A DNA stretch of 64,000 nt from Antedon mediterranea (GCF_964355755.1 NC_092672.1:28950501-29014500); one strand, 5' to 3'. Positions 11,516 to 22,205 are shown, counted from the first letter of the stretch. Numbers and translations are program-made. Notes: generated from the sequence alone by a model not told the origin.

Positions 11516-12087
11516 GTAAATAACAAAAGAAAGATGAATTAAAAGAAGTGAATTTCAGCAACTTTTACAATATGTTCCGTGACACAGCGTCATACACGTC
11601 ATATGACATATCTCTACTCTAAATTTAACTTCAACCTACCTTTTACATGAGTATATGCCTATGTAACTGGACATATGAAGGCAATCAGAACACTGAGCTC
11701 GCCTGACCAAGATAGGAACTCGTAACAGTCCTTTGATCTTATTAGTCTAGTAGGAAGGAGGGGTTACCGTGCAACCCCATGATGTATTTTTTTAACGTAT
11801 GTTTTTGTAATCCTGAATATGTAATTAACATTTTTTTATGTTCCCTAGCACAAAATATTGTCACATAGGGTCTTTTGGAGGCCTCTTTGGTGGCCATCTT
11901 GGATTTACCAAAATACTAAATATGTATGGTACTTGACGAGTGATCATAGAGGTCTGATTTGATCTTAAATTGTTCAGAATATGTACATTTATATGTAGGC
12001 CTACTATAATAAAAGTTTTCGTTCAAAATGACCGGAAATACCACTTTTGACCTTTGACTAAGGTGAGAACAAAATAACTTTCTCTAG

Positions 12088-12415
12088 ACTACAGTGATAA
12101 TGAAAAGATGGTGCAGGGGAAAATTTCATTTTAAAATTTTGTTTAGCAATATTGCTAATCAAACTGATTTTTGAGTCGAGAAACATAGTTTTGTTTTGTA
12201 TTTTTTGCTACACAATTTTAAAAATGTGTAGCAAAAAGGTTGTTTTGTATAGCTTTTTGCTATGCTACACTGGCGAAATTATTCCCTGTGGTGGTGCATC
12301 AAGTTCTAAAAGTCGACCACCAGATAATAAACGGCGAAGTATCCAGGATGTTAACGTAGAAGCTAAACGAAGGAGGAAAACATCTACTCCTCTAAATCTG
12401 ACTGTATGCAAAGGT
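12088..12415 (+). pseudogene. NLR tandem exon copy E, split by an insert
   Basis: The module's 5' end (ACTACAGTGATAATGAAAAGATGG, after TTTCTCTAG) and its 3' part (GGTGCATCAAGTTCTAAAAG to donor GTAAATAAC) are separated by about 170 bp of foreign AT-rich sequence. The 3' part is open and encodes GGASSSKSRPPDNKRRS, then AKRRRKTSTPLNL. It could still be used if a new acceptor lies in the insert. The insert contains a strong hairpin, TTTTTGCTACACA / TGTGTAGCAAAAA, near 12207-12242. Confidence 0.5.
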
Positions 12416-13288
12416 AAATAACAGAAGAAGGATGAATACAATTATTTAAATGAGGATTTTACATTCAAATACAGTAACGTATAGAATGTGTTCACATACA
12501 TCACATGCACTATCCCTACTAACCTTTACACATGTTAGGCTGTATCACAGAATATGCCTATAGTACAGGACAAAAGATTATATTATGCAAACGTACTAGA
12601 ATCAACGTTATTCAATCATATCCAAGAACACATGTGAAGGTTCAAAATTTCAACTGTAACATTATGTTAAAATCATATTTTTGTACACTTAAAAAAACAA
12701 GTAATACAGTATTTTTCAAACACTTCCTTTACTATAACTTGATGTTATTTATTCTACAGATATGCCAGATAAATCAGCAACGACATTTCTTGATGAAAAA
12801 GATAGTATCTATACTGTTTATGGCTTCTGTTTTTAACTTTTTCCCTATGACCAGGGCCACTTAATCTCTAGCTCGCTCTCTCAAATGACAGAAAGTTGTT
12901 CTAAAGTAGCCTAAAAAGCAATGTAGATATGAGTTACATTGTGATCAACAGTTTAGTATTAGTAAAAAAAATCCGATTCAATGTAAACTAAGCTCGTCAA
13001 GACAATTTAAAAATGTTTCATTCGTTCTCATGTCAATTTCTGGCCAACTCATAGTTGACAGTTTACCAAATGTTCTTGCCTCAGCCCCAACTTTTATTCC
13101 AGGAGCTGAGCTGAAAATCCTCTGACTGACCATCCCTACCACTTAATCTCGCATCGACTTCAAAATGCAACTAATTTCCGGCCAACTAAAGGTTCACATT
13201 TTCAAAAAATTCTTACATTGAAAAAGTAAGGTATTGGTGGTGCATCATCTCACTTACCACCCCTACAACAAACCCCGTGTATGCCATT

Positions 13289-14129
13289 GGCATTATTTTT
13301 TTCCTATTAGGTTAAGGCAGAAACTATAGAGGGCCTGAATCCATACATGAATATTCATGATGTGACAGAAAAACATGGAAATAACTTTCACGCGGTAACC
13401 AAAAATTATCTCTCGTCGCGCTGCTAGAGTAGCTGCTGCAAAAACATTCACCAGCCATGTAGCCGCACCTACGTACGTATAGTATTAAAAAGTGAGTTTA
13501 AATGAAATTGAATAAGAATTTGACACTAAAATTACATATATATATATATGGGAAAATCTTTGGAACTGCTAATGCAAAAACAAAATAAATAGAAAGAAAA
13601 AGGTTATAACATGTTGCTTATGTTTCTGAAATATTTAAAGGAATTAATAAAAACTCACACATAACCTCAGAATCAATTGTGATTATAGGTTTAATTATAT
13701 CATATAGCTAGGTTTACATATTAACATATAATGCCAAAAAAGGAAAGAAAATTCAGCAACGCGACAATGTCAGGCTAGGCCTATATATAGGGTACGGTGT
13801 TCAAACGTCTACGAGAGAACTTTCGACGCGAGCTACTTATAGGTAGTGGATTGGTTTTCTCTTTTTATACAAATGAACCTTAATAGAACTCACATTTAAG
13901 ACAAGAAATGAACTGGTTTAATGTTGATATATATATGCATTATTTTTACAAAACGTCAAAAATTGCAAGTTAACAACTAAAGAACAAGAGTAGGCCCTAC
14001 AGTAACGCCGTCTCCGATCTGCACACTGCGAACGTGCATCACAGATAGTATGTTTTGCAAGTACACATATTGTATATATGCACGCCCTCTATTGTTTCTG
14101 CCTTAACCTAATAGGAAAGGAATAATGCA
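13289..14129. mobile_element. Non-autonomous DNA transposon between exon array and NACHT exon
   Basis: About 0.84 kb bounded by inverted termini. The left end is GCATTATT, a T-run, then CCTATTAGGTTAAGGCAGAAAC. The right end is the reverse complement through GTTTCTGCCTTAACCTAATAGG and AATAATGC. The inner 34 bp match with one visible mismatch. No coding sequence is visible. A (TA)n run occurs near 13540. The target-site duplication is not resolved. Confidence 0.65.
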
Positions 14130-14477
14130 CCTCAGTGTATATTTTAGATTCAATTTCTTTTTAATGTTTCATACAATTGATTCCAAGTTGGAAATTTGAC
14201 GATTTTTATGATTTTCAGCCAACTATAGTACCATTTAAAATATCTTATCTGAGGAGGACAGTAGGTAGAGACTCAGTCTCAGTAGTCACCTCTTCTTTAG
14301 ATTAATCTTTTGATGTACACTTAATCATAGTTGGTCCATCAAAGGCTCCATTTTTTCCTCCATGAACTGGGTATGGGCTTGATTTCTTGAAAACAAATAT
14401 TATGTGTAGAAATGTGTTGTTTTTGAATGTTTTGTTCCTTTTTATCTTATAGAAAAGATAGAAGGTTTTCTGCTTGA

Positions 14478-17400
14478 TATACAAGAAACATCGCTGAAAA
14501 TGCAAAAGATTTAGCACCAGCAATACTGAATACAAGATACGGAGTAGACATATCTAAACTCTTTACAGAGTTGAACCTACTCAAACAAAATCTGAGGAGA
14601 AATGGGAGTCAGTCAACGACGTTGAAAGATGTGTTGAATATTATCAAAGACAAACAAGGTTGTAAAGTCCTTATAGATGGTGAAGGTGGTATAGGTAAAA
14701 CGACGCTTTTAAGGTACATAGCATACAATGCAGGTACAGATAAATCATTTGATGTATTTGAAGGTAAAATTGTCTTTCTTTTGAATATAAGGGAGTTGGA
14801 AGAAGGAAAGGGAATCTTAGATCTAATTGTAAAGAATATTGATATGGAAGATTTTGATTTGAAAACAGGGCTTGGAGAAGATGCCAAAGTAATCAAACAA
14901 TTCATTGTAAACCATGATGATAAAATTGTGCTGTTGTTAGACGGACTAGATGAATTCAGATTTAAGAAAGACATTTTTATTAAGCTTTTTAAAAATGAAA
15001 AATTAAAGAATAGTGTAGCAATACTTACATCACGTACAGAAAACATAGATGAATATATAAATGCATGTGATGTACATGCAAGGGTTACAGGGTTTGGGGA
15101 ACACAGCATTGGAAATTACATTTCCAGATATTTTGAACATTTTGGAAAACCAGCCTTAGGAGAATCACTTAAAAAGGAACTCCAAAATGATACATTACAT
15201 TATAAACATCAAGAAATTCATTCAATGAGCAAAAATCAAATGTTACTTCTCACAATTTGTTGTATGTGGGAAGACAAACAAAAGCTCCCTAATAATAAGT
15301 CTGATCTTTTTAAAGAATTGTTTCGAAGTATTTTGAATCAGTTCATTAATAAACAAGAACAACACAATTTTATTTCAAAATTTGATGATGCTCCAGTGGG
15401 GTATGTAAATGCTATGATTTTGTTAGGGAAATGCATGTATCATAGCTTAAAGATAAATCAACTTTCAATAAACAAAGGAAATTTGATAGCTGACAAAAAT
15501 TTGATTTATATGGCCCTGAAAATGGGATTTGTTTATGAAGATGCACGAATTTCAAAATCTAGCCATGAAAAGTTTTACATGCCTCCACACAAGTTGATAG
15601 TGGAGTCATTGGTAGGATTTTATCTATACAAACTATGTGAAAGTGAATGTATGACAAATGAACGCACAGATGATGTAAACCAACTACTTGCGCCATTAGA
15701 TGAAAAAGAATGGAAAGAAATACGAGAAAGTAAACATCTGAAAATGGCAACAGAGTTTGCAATTGGGTTTATTGGAGCTGATGCTGGTGAATTCTTAAAG
15801 CACTGGATTACAAATGATTTGGCAGCATATCGATCTTTGGGTAGATACTTGGGATTTGTTAAACAATCCTATAAGGATACTGTTGAAAAAGTTTTGACTA
15901 ATCACATGTCCAAAACAACTTCAGAAATACAACATTTTTTGGAAGATATTTCAAATTCATTAAAAATGTTTATTAAGCATGCTAAACGAGATGACAAATT
16001 TAATGGAAATTTTTTACAGCTTTTGAGAGAGTTTCATAACATATCTAGTGAACATTTGTCCAGTTTCTATGAAACAATACCTTCTGGTTTTAAAGAAAAG
16101 GTTTTTACACACATTGTATGTATTTCAATTTGGTATGACCCAGTCATGTTAGAACTAAATAACTTAATCATGCATAATTGTAATTTAACAAATGCTGTAA
16201 TGAATGCTATGATCAGAGGAAGTAAGTTGAGAATACATAAAATCAATATCAGTGGTAATAATCTTAGTGACATTGATGGTACATCACTGTCTTATCTATT
16301 GAGTGCATTGACTGTGGTGGGTACACTTGACATGCATGATTGTAATCTATCAGGTGCTGTAATGAATGCTATGTGTAGAGAGTGTTATGATAATAACGTT
16401 ATGGTTAAAGTGTATCACTTAAATATCAGTGGTAATAATCTTAGTGACATTCATTGCACATCACTGTTTTTTCTATTGTGTATGATGACTTATCATAGTA
16501 CACTTGACATGCATGATTGTAATCTGTCAGGTGCTGCAATGAATACTATGAGTAGAGAGTGTTATGATAAAGGATTTGAGTTGAGTTTATATCATTTAAA
16601 TATCAGTGGTAATACTCTTAGTGACATTGATGGTACATCACTGTGTTCTCTATTTAGTATGATTACTAGCCTGCATACACTTGACATGCATGATTGTAAT
16701 CTATCAGGTGCTGTAATGAATGCTATGAGTAGAGAGTGTTCTAATAAAGGAGTTAAGTTGAGATTAACTCACTTCAATATCAGTGGTAATAATCTTAGTG
16801 ACATTGATAGTACATCATTGTGTTATCTATTGAGTATGATGATTAGGCTGCATAGACATGATTGTAATCTATCAGGTGCTGTAATGAATGATATGGGTAG
16901 AGAGTGTTCTAATAAAGACGTTAAGTTGGATTTAAATCACTTCAATAACAGTGGTAATAATCTTGGTAAGCTTGATGATGCAACAATATATTCTATATGG
17001 AGTAGAGTGGTGCTGCGTACACTTGACATGCATGATTGTAATCTGTCAGGTGCTGTAATGAATGCTGTGAGTAGAGAGTGTTCTAATAAAGGAGTTAAGT
17101 TGGATTTAGATCACTTTAATATCAGTCGTAATAATCTTAGTGACATTGATAGTACATCACTGTGTTCTCTATTGAGTATGATGCCTTGGCGTAGTACACT
17201 TGACATGCATGATTGTAATCTATCAGGTGCTGTAATGAATGCTATGAATAGAGATTGTTCTAATAAAGGAGTTAAGTTGGATTTAGATCACTTCAATATC
17301 AGTGGTAATAATCTTAGTGACATTGATGGTACATCACTGTGTTATCTATTGAGTATGATGCCTTTGCTGCGTACACTTGACATGCATGATTGTAATCTAT

Positions 17401-17510
17401 CAGGTGCTGTAATGAATGCTATTAGTATTGAGTGTTCTAATAAAGGAGTTAAGTTGGATTTAGATCACTTCAATATCAGTGGTGGTAGTAGTAATAGTGA
17501 CATTACTTAA
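14478..17510 (+). CDS. NACHT-LRR receptor (NLR), large 3' exon, 5'-partial
   Basis: NOD-like receptor, a cytosolic STAND NTPase family that senses microbial or danger signals and oligomerises on activation. The frame opens after TGA at 14475-14477. Walker A, GEGGIGKTT, is at 14679-14705 and Walker B, KIVLLLDGLDEF, at about 14922-14957. The NACHT signature GFGEHSIGNYISRYF follows. After a helical linker, ribonuclease-inhibitor-type LRRs run from about 16160 to the end as units of 59 codons (LDMHDCNLSGAVMNAM...NISGNNLSDIDGTSL). The first in-frame ATG (14844) lies 3' of Walker A, so the protein must start in upstream exons. The best acceptor (14451-14452) gives a different frame, which stops at 14512-14514. 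The gene is therefore either frameshifted or uses an unseen acceptor. No effector domain (death, CARD, TIR) is in this exon. Polyadenylation signals follow at 17771 and 17780. Confidence 0.85.
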   Translation, partial: YTRNIAENAKDLAPAILNTRYGVDISKLFTELNLLKQNLRRNGSQSTTLKDVLNIIKDKQGCKVLIDGEGGIGKTTLLRYIAYNAGTDKSFDVFEGKIVFLLNIRELEEGKGILDLIVKNIDMEDFDLKTGLGEDAKVIKQFIVNHDDKIVLLLDGLDEFRFKKDIFIKLFKNEKLKNSVAILTSRTENIDEYINACDVHARVTGFGEHSIGNYISRYFEHFGKPALGESLKKELQNDTLHYKHQEIHSMSKNQMLLLTICCMWEDKQKLPNNKSDLFKELFRSILNQFINKQEQHNFISKFDDAPVGYVNAMILLGKCMYHSLKINQLSINKGNLIADKNLIYMALKMGFVYEDARISKSSHEKFYMPPHKLIVESLVGFYLYKLCESECMTNERTDDVNQLLAPLDEKEWKEIRESKHLKMATEFAIGFIGADAGEFLKHWITNDLAAYRSLGRYLGFVKQSYKDTVEKVLTNHMSKTTSEIQHFLEDISNSLKMFIKHAKRDDKFNGNFLQLLREFHNISSEHLSSFYETIPSGFKEKVFTHIVCISIWYDPVMLELNNLIMHNCNLTNAVMNAMIRGSKLRIHKINISGNNLSDIDGTSLSYLLSALTVVGTLDMHDCNLSGAVMNAMCRECYDNNVMVKVYHLNISGNNLSDIHCTSLFFLLCMMTYHSTLDMHDCNLSGAAMNTMSRECYDKGFELSLYHLNISGNTLSDIDGTSLCSLFSMITSLHTLDMHDCNLSGAVMNAMSRECSNKGVKLRLTHFNISGNNLSDIDSTSLCYLLSMMIRLHRHDCNLSGAVMNDMGRECSNKDVKLDLNHFNNSGNNLGKLDDATIYSIWSRVVLRTLDMHDCNLSGAVMNAVSRECSNKGVKLDLDHFNISRNNLSDIDSTSLCSLLSMMPWRSTLDMHDCNLSGAVMNAMNRDCSNKGVKLDLDHFNISGNNLSDIDGTSLCYLLSMMPLLRTLDMHDCNLSGAVMNAISIECSNKGVKLDLDHFNISGGSSNSDIT
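16161..17510 (+). repeat. LRR-coding tandem repeat, 177-bp unit
   Basis: The block ACACTTGACATGCATGATTG starts at 16323, 16500, 16677, 17019, 17196 and 17373. The 16677-17019 interval holds one further unit that lacks the ACACTTGAC start. Spacings are 177, 177, 168, 174, 177 and 177 nt, all multiples of three. A more diverged first unit begins near 16161. Near identity at the DNA level points to recent duplication or gene conversion. Confidence 0.9.
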
Positions 17511-17790
17511 CTTAGATGAATCTTATTTTGAGTACGATTGGAATCTGTTAAGTGGTTTAATAACGTATTACAATCGGGGAGTTAAGTTGACATAATAATG
17601 TCAATGTAAAACATAATAATAATTGGCATCATTGGTATTTTTACTGTGTTCTTTATTGAGTAATTATTATGAAGTTAATAGCACACTTGACATGCATTAT
17701 TGTATTGTAGATATTAATATACAGATATGTATTATTTTGTTTTTGTTTATGTTTTTTGTAATATTTTCTGAATAAATGAAATAAAACAAA
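17511..17790 (+). other. 3' flank with decayed LRR unit and poly(A) signals
   Basis: After the TAA stop, recognisable LRR pieces continue: GATTGGAATCTGTTAAGTGG, GGAGTTAAGTTGAC, ACTGTGTTCTTTATTGAGTA and ACACTTGACATGCAT (about 17683). They are out of frame. AATAAA occurs at 17771-17776 and 17780-17785. Confidence 0.7.
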
Positions 17791-18057
17791 ATGGAAAATA
17801 ATGCTTACTGTTGATGTTTATTTCTTGCCTAGATTGGTGAAACTCAAAATAACAGAGTAACATACATTGTTGATAGAGTTTCTATCAATACTGTATTCAT
17901 ATATGGATGTCAATAAGCATGGTAACTTTAATTATCAAGGGATACTCCCTGATTAAAGAAACTCAAGTGTTGAACCTTGATTAGAGACTTGATTATTTAT
18001 CATAAAATTCAATATTTTTCACCCGTCTTTGTGTACGGGCGAACGATTCTTTACTTA

Positions 18058-18640
18058 TTCTTAGACAACTTAAGAGCCATTGTCTGTAAGAATCAAAGAA
18101 ATATAAAAAAGAGTGGCAGACTCAAAAGTGGATTTCTTTCAAATTTTGCACATGGCTATATATGTGTTGAGAGAAATCAAATATGAAGTATTTTTTATTT
18201 CACACGTATATTTCCATGGCAACGGCCAAATTTGTGTTTTTGACAAATTTTGTCCTTTTTTAAGGTTTTTTAAAATGGATATTGGCACTACTTTGATGAA
18301 CGATATTTTTGTGTTGTTCATTTAATTATAAAAAATAATTAGTGTATGCATATTAACAATGCATTGTGTACCTGTTTCAAATTTTTTTATTTTTTTTTAT
18401 TTCATACTTTGGGAGATACCATTTATTTAAAAAGGTGTGTTTTTCACTTTTTTTAAATTGTTCAATACAACTAAACTTTACTTCACCATACCGCCCAAAG
18501 TGGTGTATTTTTTTAGCTGATTTATTACAAATAGGTAGTTCTAATGTTTAATAATTGATTTCTAAAATAAAATACTGGGGTAAATTTAAAATCTACAAGC
18601 AGTGTTGCGAGAAACATAGGCATTTTTATATAAAAAAAAC
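18058..18640 (+). repeat. Left arm of an approximately 6.9-kb inverted-arm region
   Basis: Degenerate but collinear with the reverse complement of 24340-24920. Shared blocks are TTAAGAGCCATTGTCTGTAA, TGGATTTCTxTCAAAT, CATGGCAACGG, CCAAAGTGGTGT and ACTGGGGTAAATTT. No protein is encoded. The enclosed 6 kb holds a hAT-like insert, a satellite-like array and CCTAGG-rich DNA. Confidence 0.55.
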
Positions 18641-18849
18641 ATGGTATATTAGTAAAAACATTTTATTTTCTTTGATTATTTGATTTGAAACTCATTGGTC
18701 AGAAAAATTCTTAATGTTTTATATAGTTCTAATTGTGTTGTGAGAAAAAAAAAATAATTTTTAATTATAGATTCTGTAATTCCCAGTTTTAATGTCATTT
18801 TATAGGTTATATCCTCTGGAAATTTGAATAAATTATCAGATCGTTGTGA

Positions 18850-20160
18850 ATTTTAATCTTTGCAACAGATTACTCCTCTCTTATTTTGAAGCTCCTCTTT
18901 CATTTGTTTACTTCTTTTATTTGCTAACCTAAGTAGATCCCACATGCCCATCCACCACCACTTTTGACTACCACCCCTCCCCACCCCCACCCCGACTATA
19001 ACCACAAAAAGATAAACTGCAACACTTTGGTCGATCATCCACTATAGAGTGTCAAATACATGCATTCAAGCACCACCCACACTGCCGCTACTATCGCCCC
19101 AATGAATAGACGGATTCAAACTCCTCCATCCCACCACCTCCCCCTTTTCTCCAAGCCCCCACCCACCCCAAGTTAAAAATTGCAATGCAAAAGATAGGAC
19201 ATAAAGTTAAGTTTTTAGACCCTCGCCTTCAACCACCTAACTATTTAAAAGTCCTGGATCCACCACTTTCCCCTCCCCAAAATAGAACCAATCAAAAGTC
19301 AATGATATACTCAGGTATGTTAATGCTACATAACAAATATTGAAGCCCTGATTTGAAATTTCATTTCATTTAAGGTCAGCATGTAAAATATCACACTTTA
19401 TTATTAAATATTGGTTTTAAATTCTATATTTTTTTTACTGTGATGGTTGGATTCAGTAATAATTATTAATTAATAATTATCTGATAATTATTTAATTTCC
19501 CTTAGTTATGCATAGCAACAGTTACTATGGTAACTAAAAATGAGATATTCTTTAGATTTTGCATATTTATCTCATACAAATTTAAATTTGTAGATTATTA
19601 GCAGGCATGCCTTATTTGCATTTTCAAATTACCGTTTCACAAGGTCATATTCGTAAGCACTTTGTTCTGTGATTATTTTTATTCATGAAAACCCCATATT
19701 TTATTTACAGCGGCCACCTCCCTTAACGGACGCACTTTGAAAAGCCTGTTTGTTCTTCCTATCTAATTAGTGCATTTGGTGCTTACCGTAAGCAGCTGCG
19801 AGCACCTTTTTATACTAAAAATGAAATTTGTTGTAAGCGGCCAATCGAAAAATGTGATACTTATTGCATGGACCTATGAATTAGAGGTGCATGTTTATTG
19901 TATTTCTTTATATATTAGCTTTATTTTGAAGAGGTTTTAAAAACATTACTGTGAAGAGATGAGAAAACTACACAGATTTTGACCGACCATTTTTCATATG
20001 ATAAAAGTTTTTAAAATTTGTCTGAAAATGCTAAAAAATACTAAACCACCTGATTATAAATAATAATATGCCTACAATTAGCTGGAAAATTGAGAGGCTC
20101 GTTTCGTTAAGAATATCGTATAATTATAGCCATAAGTGATTTTGGCCCTTTATCGGCAGA
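18850..20160. other. Intergenic, low-complexity; no gene
   Basis: A C-rich stretch (CCACCCCTCCCCACCCCCACCC near 18970-18995, and similar to 19280) is followed by AT-rich DNA. A fragment of the 23.2-24.06 kb satellite lies at about 19490-19720 (GCATAGCAACAGTTACTATGG and CATGAAAACCCCATATTTTA). No protein-like frame is seen. Confidence 0.4.
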
Positions 20161-20164
20161 ACCT

Positions 20165-20340
20165 CCCTAAAGGTGCAATAAAGGGTGCAAACATATAAAA
20201 GAGTGCTAATTTGCGCCTTTTTCTCATAAAATGGTGCAGAGTTCATAAAAGGTTTATTTTTGCACCTTTTTTATCGAAAAATGCAGACAAGTATAAAAAG
20301 GTGCAGAACTGCACCAAAAAGCCCAAGTACGCCATGGTGA
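20165..20340. repeat. GGTGCA-rich inverted-repeat element, small copy
   Basis: Dense GGTGCA/TGCACC motifs (AAAGGTGCAATAAAGGGTGC, TTTTTGCACCTTTTTT, AAAAAGGTGCAGAACTGC). Related to 22840-23160. Non-coding. Confidence 0.55.
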
Positions 20341-20540
20341 CTGTGTGACAAAATAAGACCTATATTAGATTAATGAACGCTTCTTGATATATTATTAACT
20401 TAGGGCTTCTAAAAACTTAAAAGGTAATGATTATGACAATTTTTTTAGAATGACATTATTGTGGTAAGTTAAAACAAAAATAAGAAAGATTCATAATAAT
20501 AGGTTTGTGGGGACAGCTATCGGAAATCGCGGTTGTTAAA

Positions 20541-21627
20541 CGGGTGTCACGAAAGCTCAGACCACGAAAGCTCAGACCCCCTAAGACCTAAGATCACGAA
20601 AGCTAAGACCCAACACCTAAGATTACAAATACTAAGATATACTACAGCTTAAAAACAATACTTGTTTATCCATACATAATTTTAAACACAGTAGGTTTCA
20701 TTTATTACCATAAATATAATTTAATACTACCGCAAAACATAGATAAACTCACATTATTTTCGCCCGTTGAGTAAATGTATATTTTTTCTTTACAACAAAC
20801 AAACTTGACGGATTGTTTGTTGGTATATATTTACTCCATTGTGTTGGTTCAGAGGATGTTTTTCTTACGCACCTGCCTTTCTTGTATTTTGACTCCAAAT
20901 TTGTTGACTAACTTTATCCTGAACACCACACTTTAAAATTAGGACTTATAAGTACTTTCAGAAGGAGAAACACATAATAACAAATAAATAAATCCTTTAA
21001 ATTGATGATTTTACAGATGTGTTTCTTTGTATACTGTAATGTAACTCCTCGAGCTCCCATGCTCAATGTTTTTGTTTCTATGGAGCGCCAAAAGAGCAAC
21101 AATAATAGTACAAGTATAAAAACAGAAAGAAAACGAAACAAAAAAACTTATCATGATTTTTAAATTAAAATTTATTTGCCAGTATTTATTTCTTCGTACT
21201 TGCATGATTATACTATTATCATTACAATTTTAATTTTACATTGTTCCATCCACACTGTAGATGGACTCCACAGAGTTTTCAGCCCTCTATATAATTTTTG
21301 CTCTTTTGACGTTCCATAGAAACAAAAACATTGAACATGGCCCATGGGGTAGGCCTACTGTACTGTTACTGTAGGCTAGTCATTTTGTGTGCGAGAAAAA
21401 CGTCTGTAAAATCATCAATTTAAAAATGTATTTGTTACTTTTTATGTGATTCTTTTTCATGAAAGTGCCAATTCTAAGGTGTGGTATTCAGAATAAATGT
21501 TAGGAGTTAAAATACAAGGCAGGTGCGAAAGATAAATATTTGTAATCTTAGGTGTTGGGTCTTAGCTTTCGTGATCTTAGGTCTTAGGGGGTCTGAGCTT
21601 TCGTGGTCTGAGGTTTCGTGACACCCG
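20541..21627. mobile_element. hAT-like non-autonomous element 1 (8-bp TSD)
   Basis: 1087 bp bounded by inverted ends CGGGTGTCACGAAA / TTTCGTGACACCCG and flanked by a perfect 8-bp duplication, TTGTTAAA (20533-20540 and 21628-21635). An 8-bp duplication is typical of hAT elements. Just inside the ends are repeated ACGAAAGCTCAGACC / ACGAAAGCTAAGACC motifs. The interior (TTTAAATTGATGATTTTACAG, TATGGAGCGCCAAAAGAGCAAC, and their reverse partner) is shared with 47961-48859, although the outer ends differ. No transposase is encoded. Confidence 0.8.
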
Positions 21628-21679
21628 TTGTTAAACATGCAGTTTAAATATTGAGAGGAGTTTGCGCCCAAAAAATCTG

Positions 21680-22205
21680 GCCTATAAAACTAGGCCTAGC
21701 CTAGGCCTAGCTCCCGGATCCCACACCTCTCCAGTGCAGGATAGCTGTTAAAAGTAAGTAACGAAGCTTTATAGGCATGTAATTTGGTGGTTTTTATTAG
21801 ATTAACTATTATATAGGCCTATAAGCCTACTAGCCTACCTAGGCCTAGGTGGCCTCTACTAGGCATAGGTTAGGCCTAAAGTAGGCAGTCTAGAGGCCTA
21901 CTTGGCCTACAGTAGACTCTCGGGCGGGGGCTAGTCCTAGACCAGGCCTAGCCTACTTACCTGGGCCTAGTTAGTAGGATAGGCATAGATAGGCCTAGAG
22001 GCCTAGGCTAGCTAGGCCTAGGCTAGGTAGACCTTAAACTTAATTAAAAGCAGACCTAGGCCTAGGCCTAGCCAGCTAGGCCTATAATTAATAATAGGCC
22101 TAGCTAGGCAGGCTAGGGGCCTAGGCTAGTTATTAATATTATTAGTTACAGTAGCTGGGTATTAGGCCTAATAGGCCTATACTAGGCCTATAGGCCTATG
22201 CTATA
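21680..22205. repeat. TAGGCCTAG-rich low-complexity tract
   Basis: Dense, irregular array of GGCCTA, CCTAGG and TAGGCC hexamers, with a second tract at 27590-28150. The hexamers are palindromic and overlap, so there is no fixed period. Confidence 0.7.

Noticed and set aside
12532-12864. 110-codon plus-strand open frame between exon copy E and the NACHT exon, and a possible exon at 12770
   Set aside because: The ATTCTACAG acceptor at 12769 is plausible but the frame closes after about 25 codons with no donor or similarity to the module; left unannotated.
14609-15109. 166-codon minus-strand open frame
   Set aside because: It lies antisense within the NACHT coding exon and has no domain; it is a shadow of the real frame.
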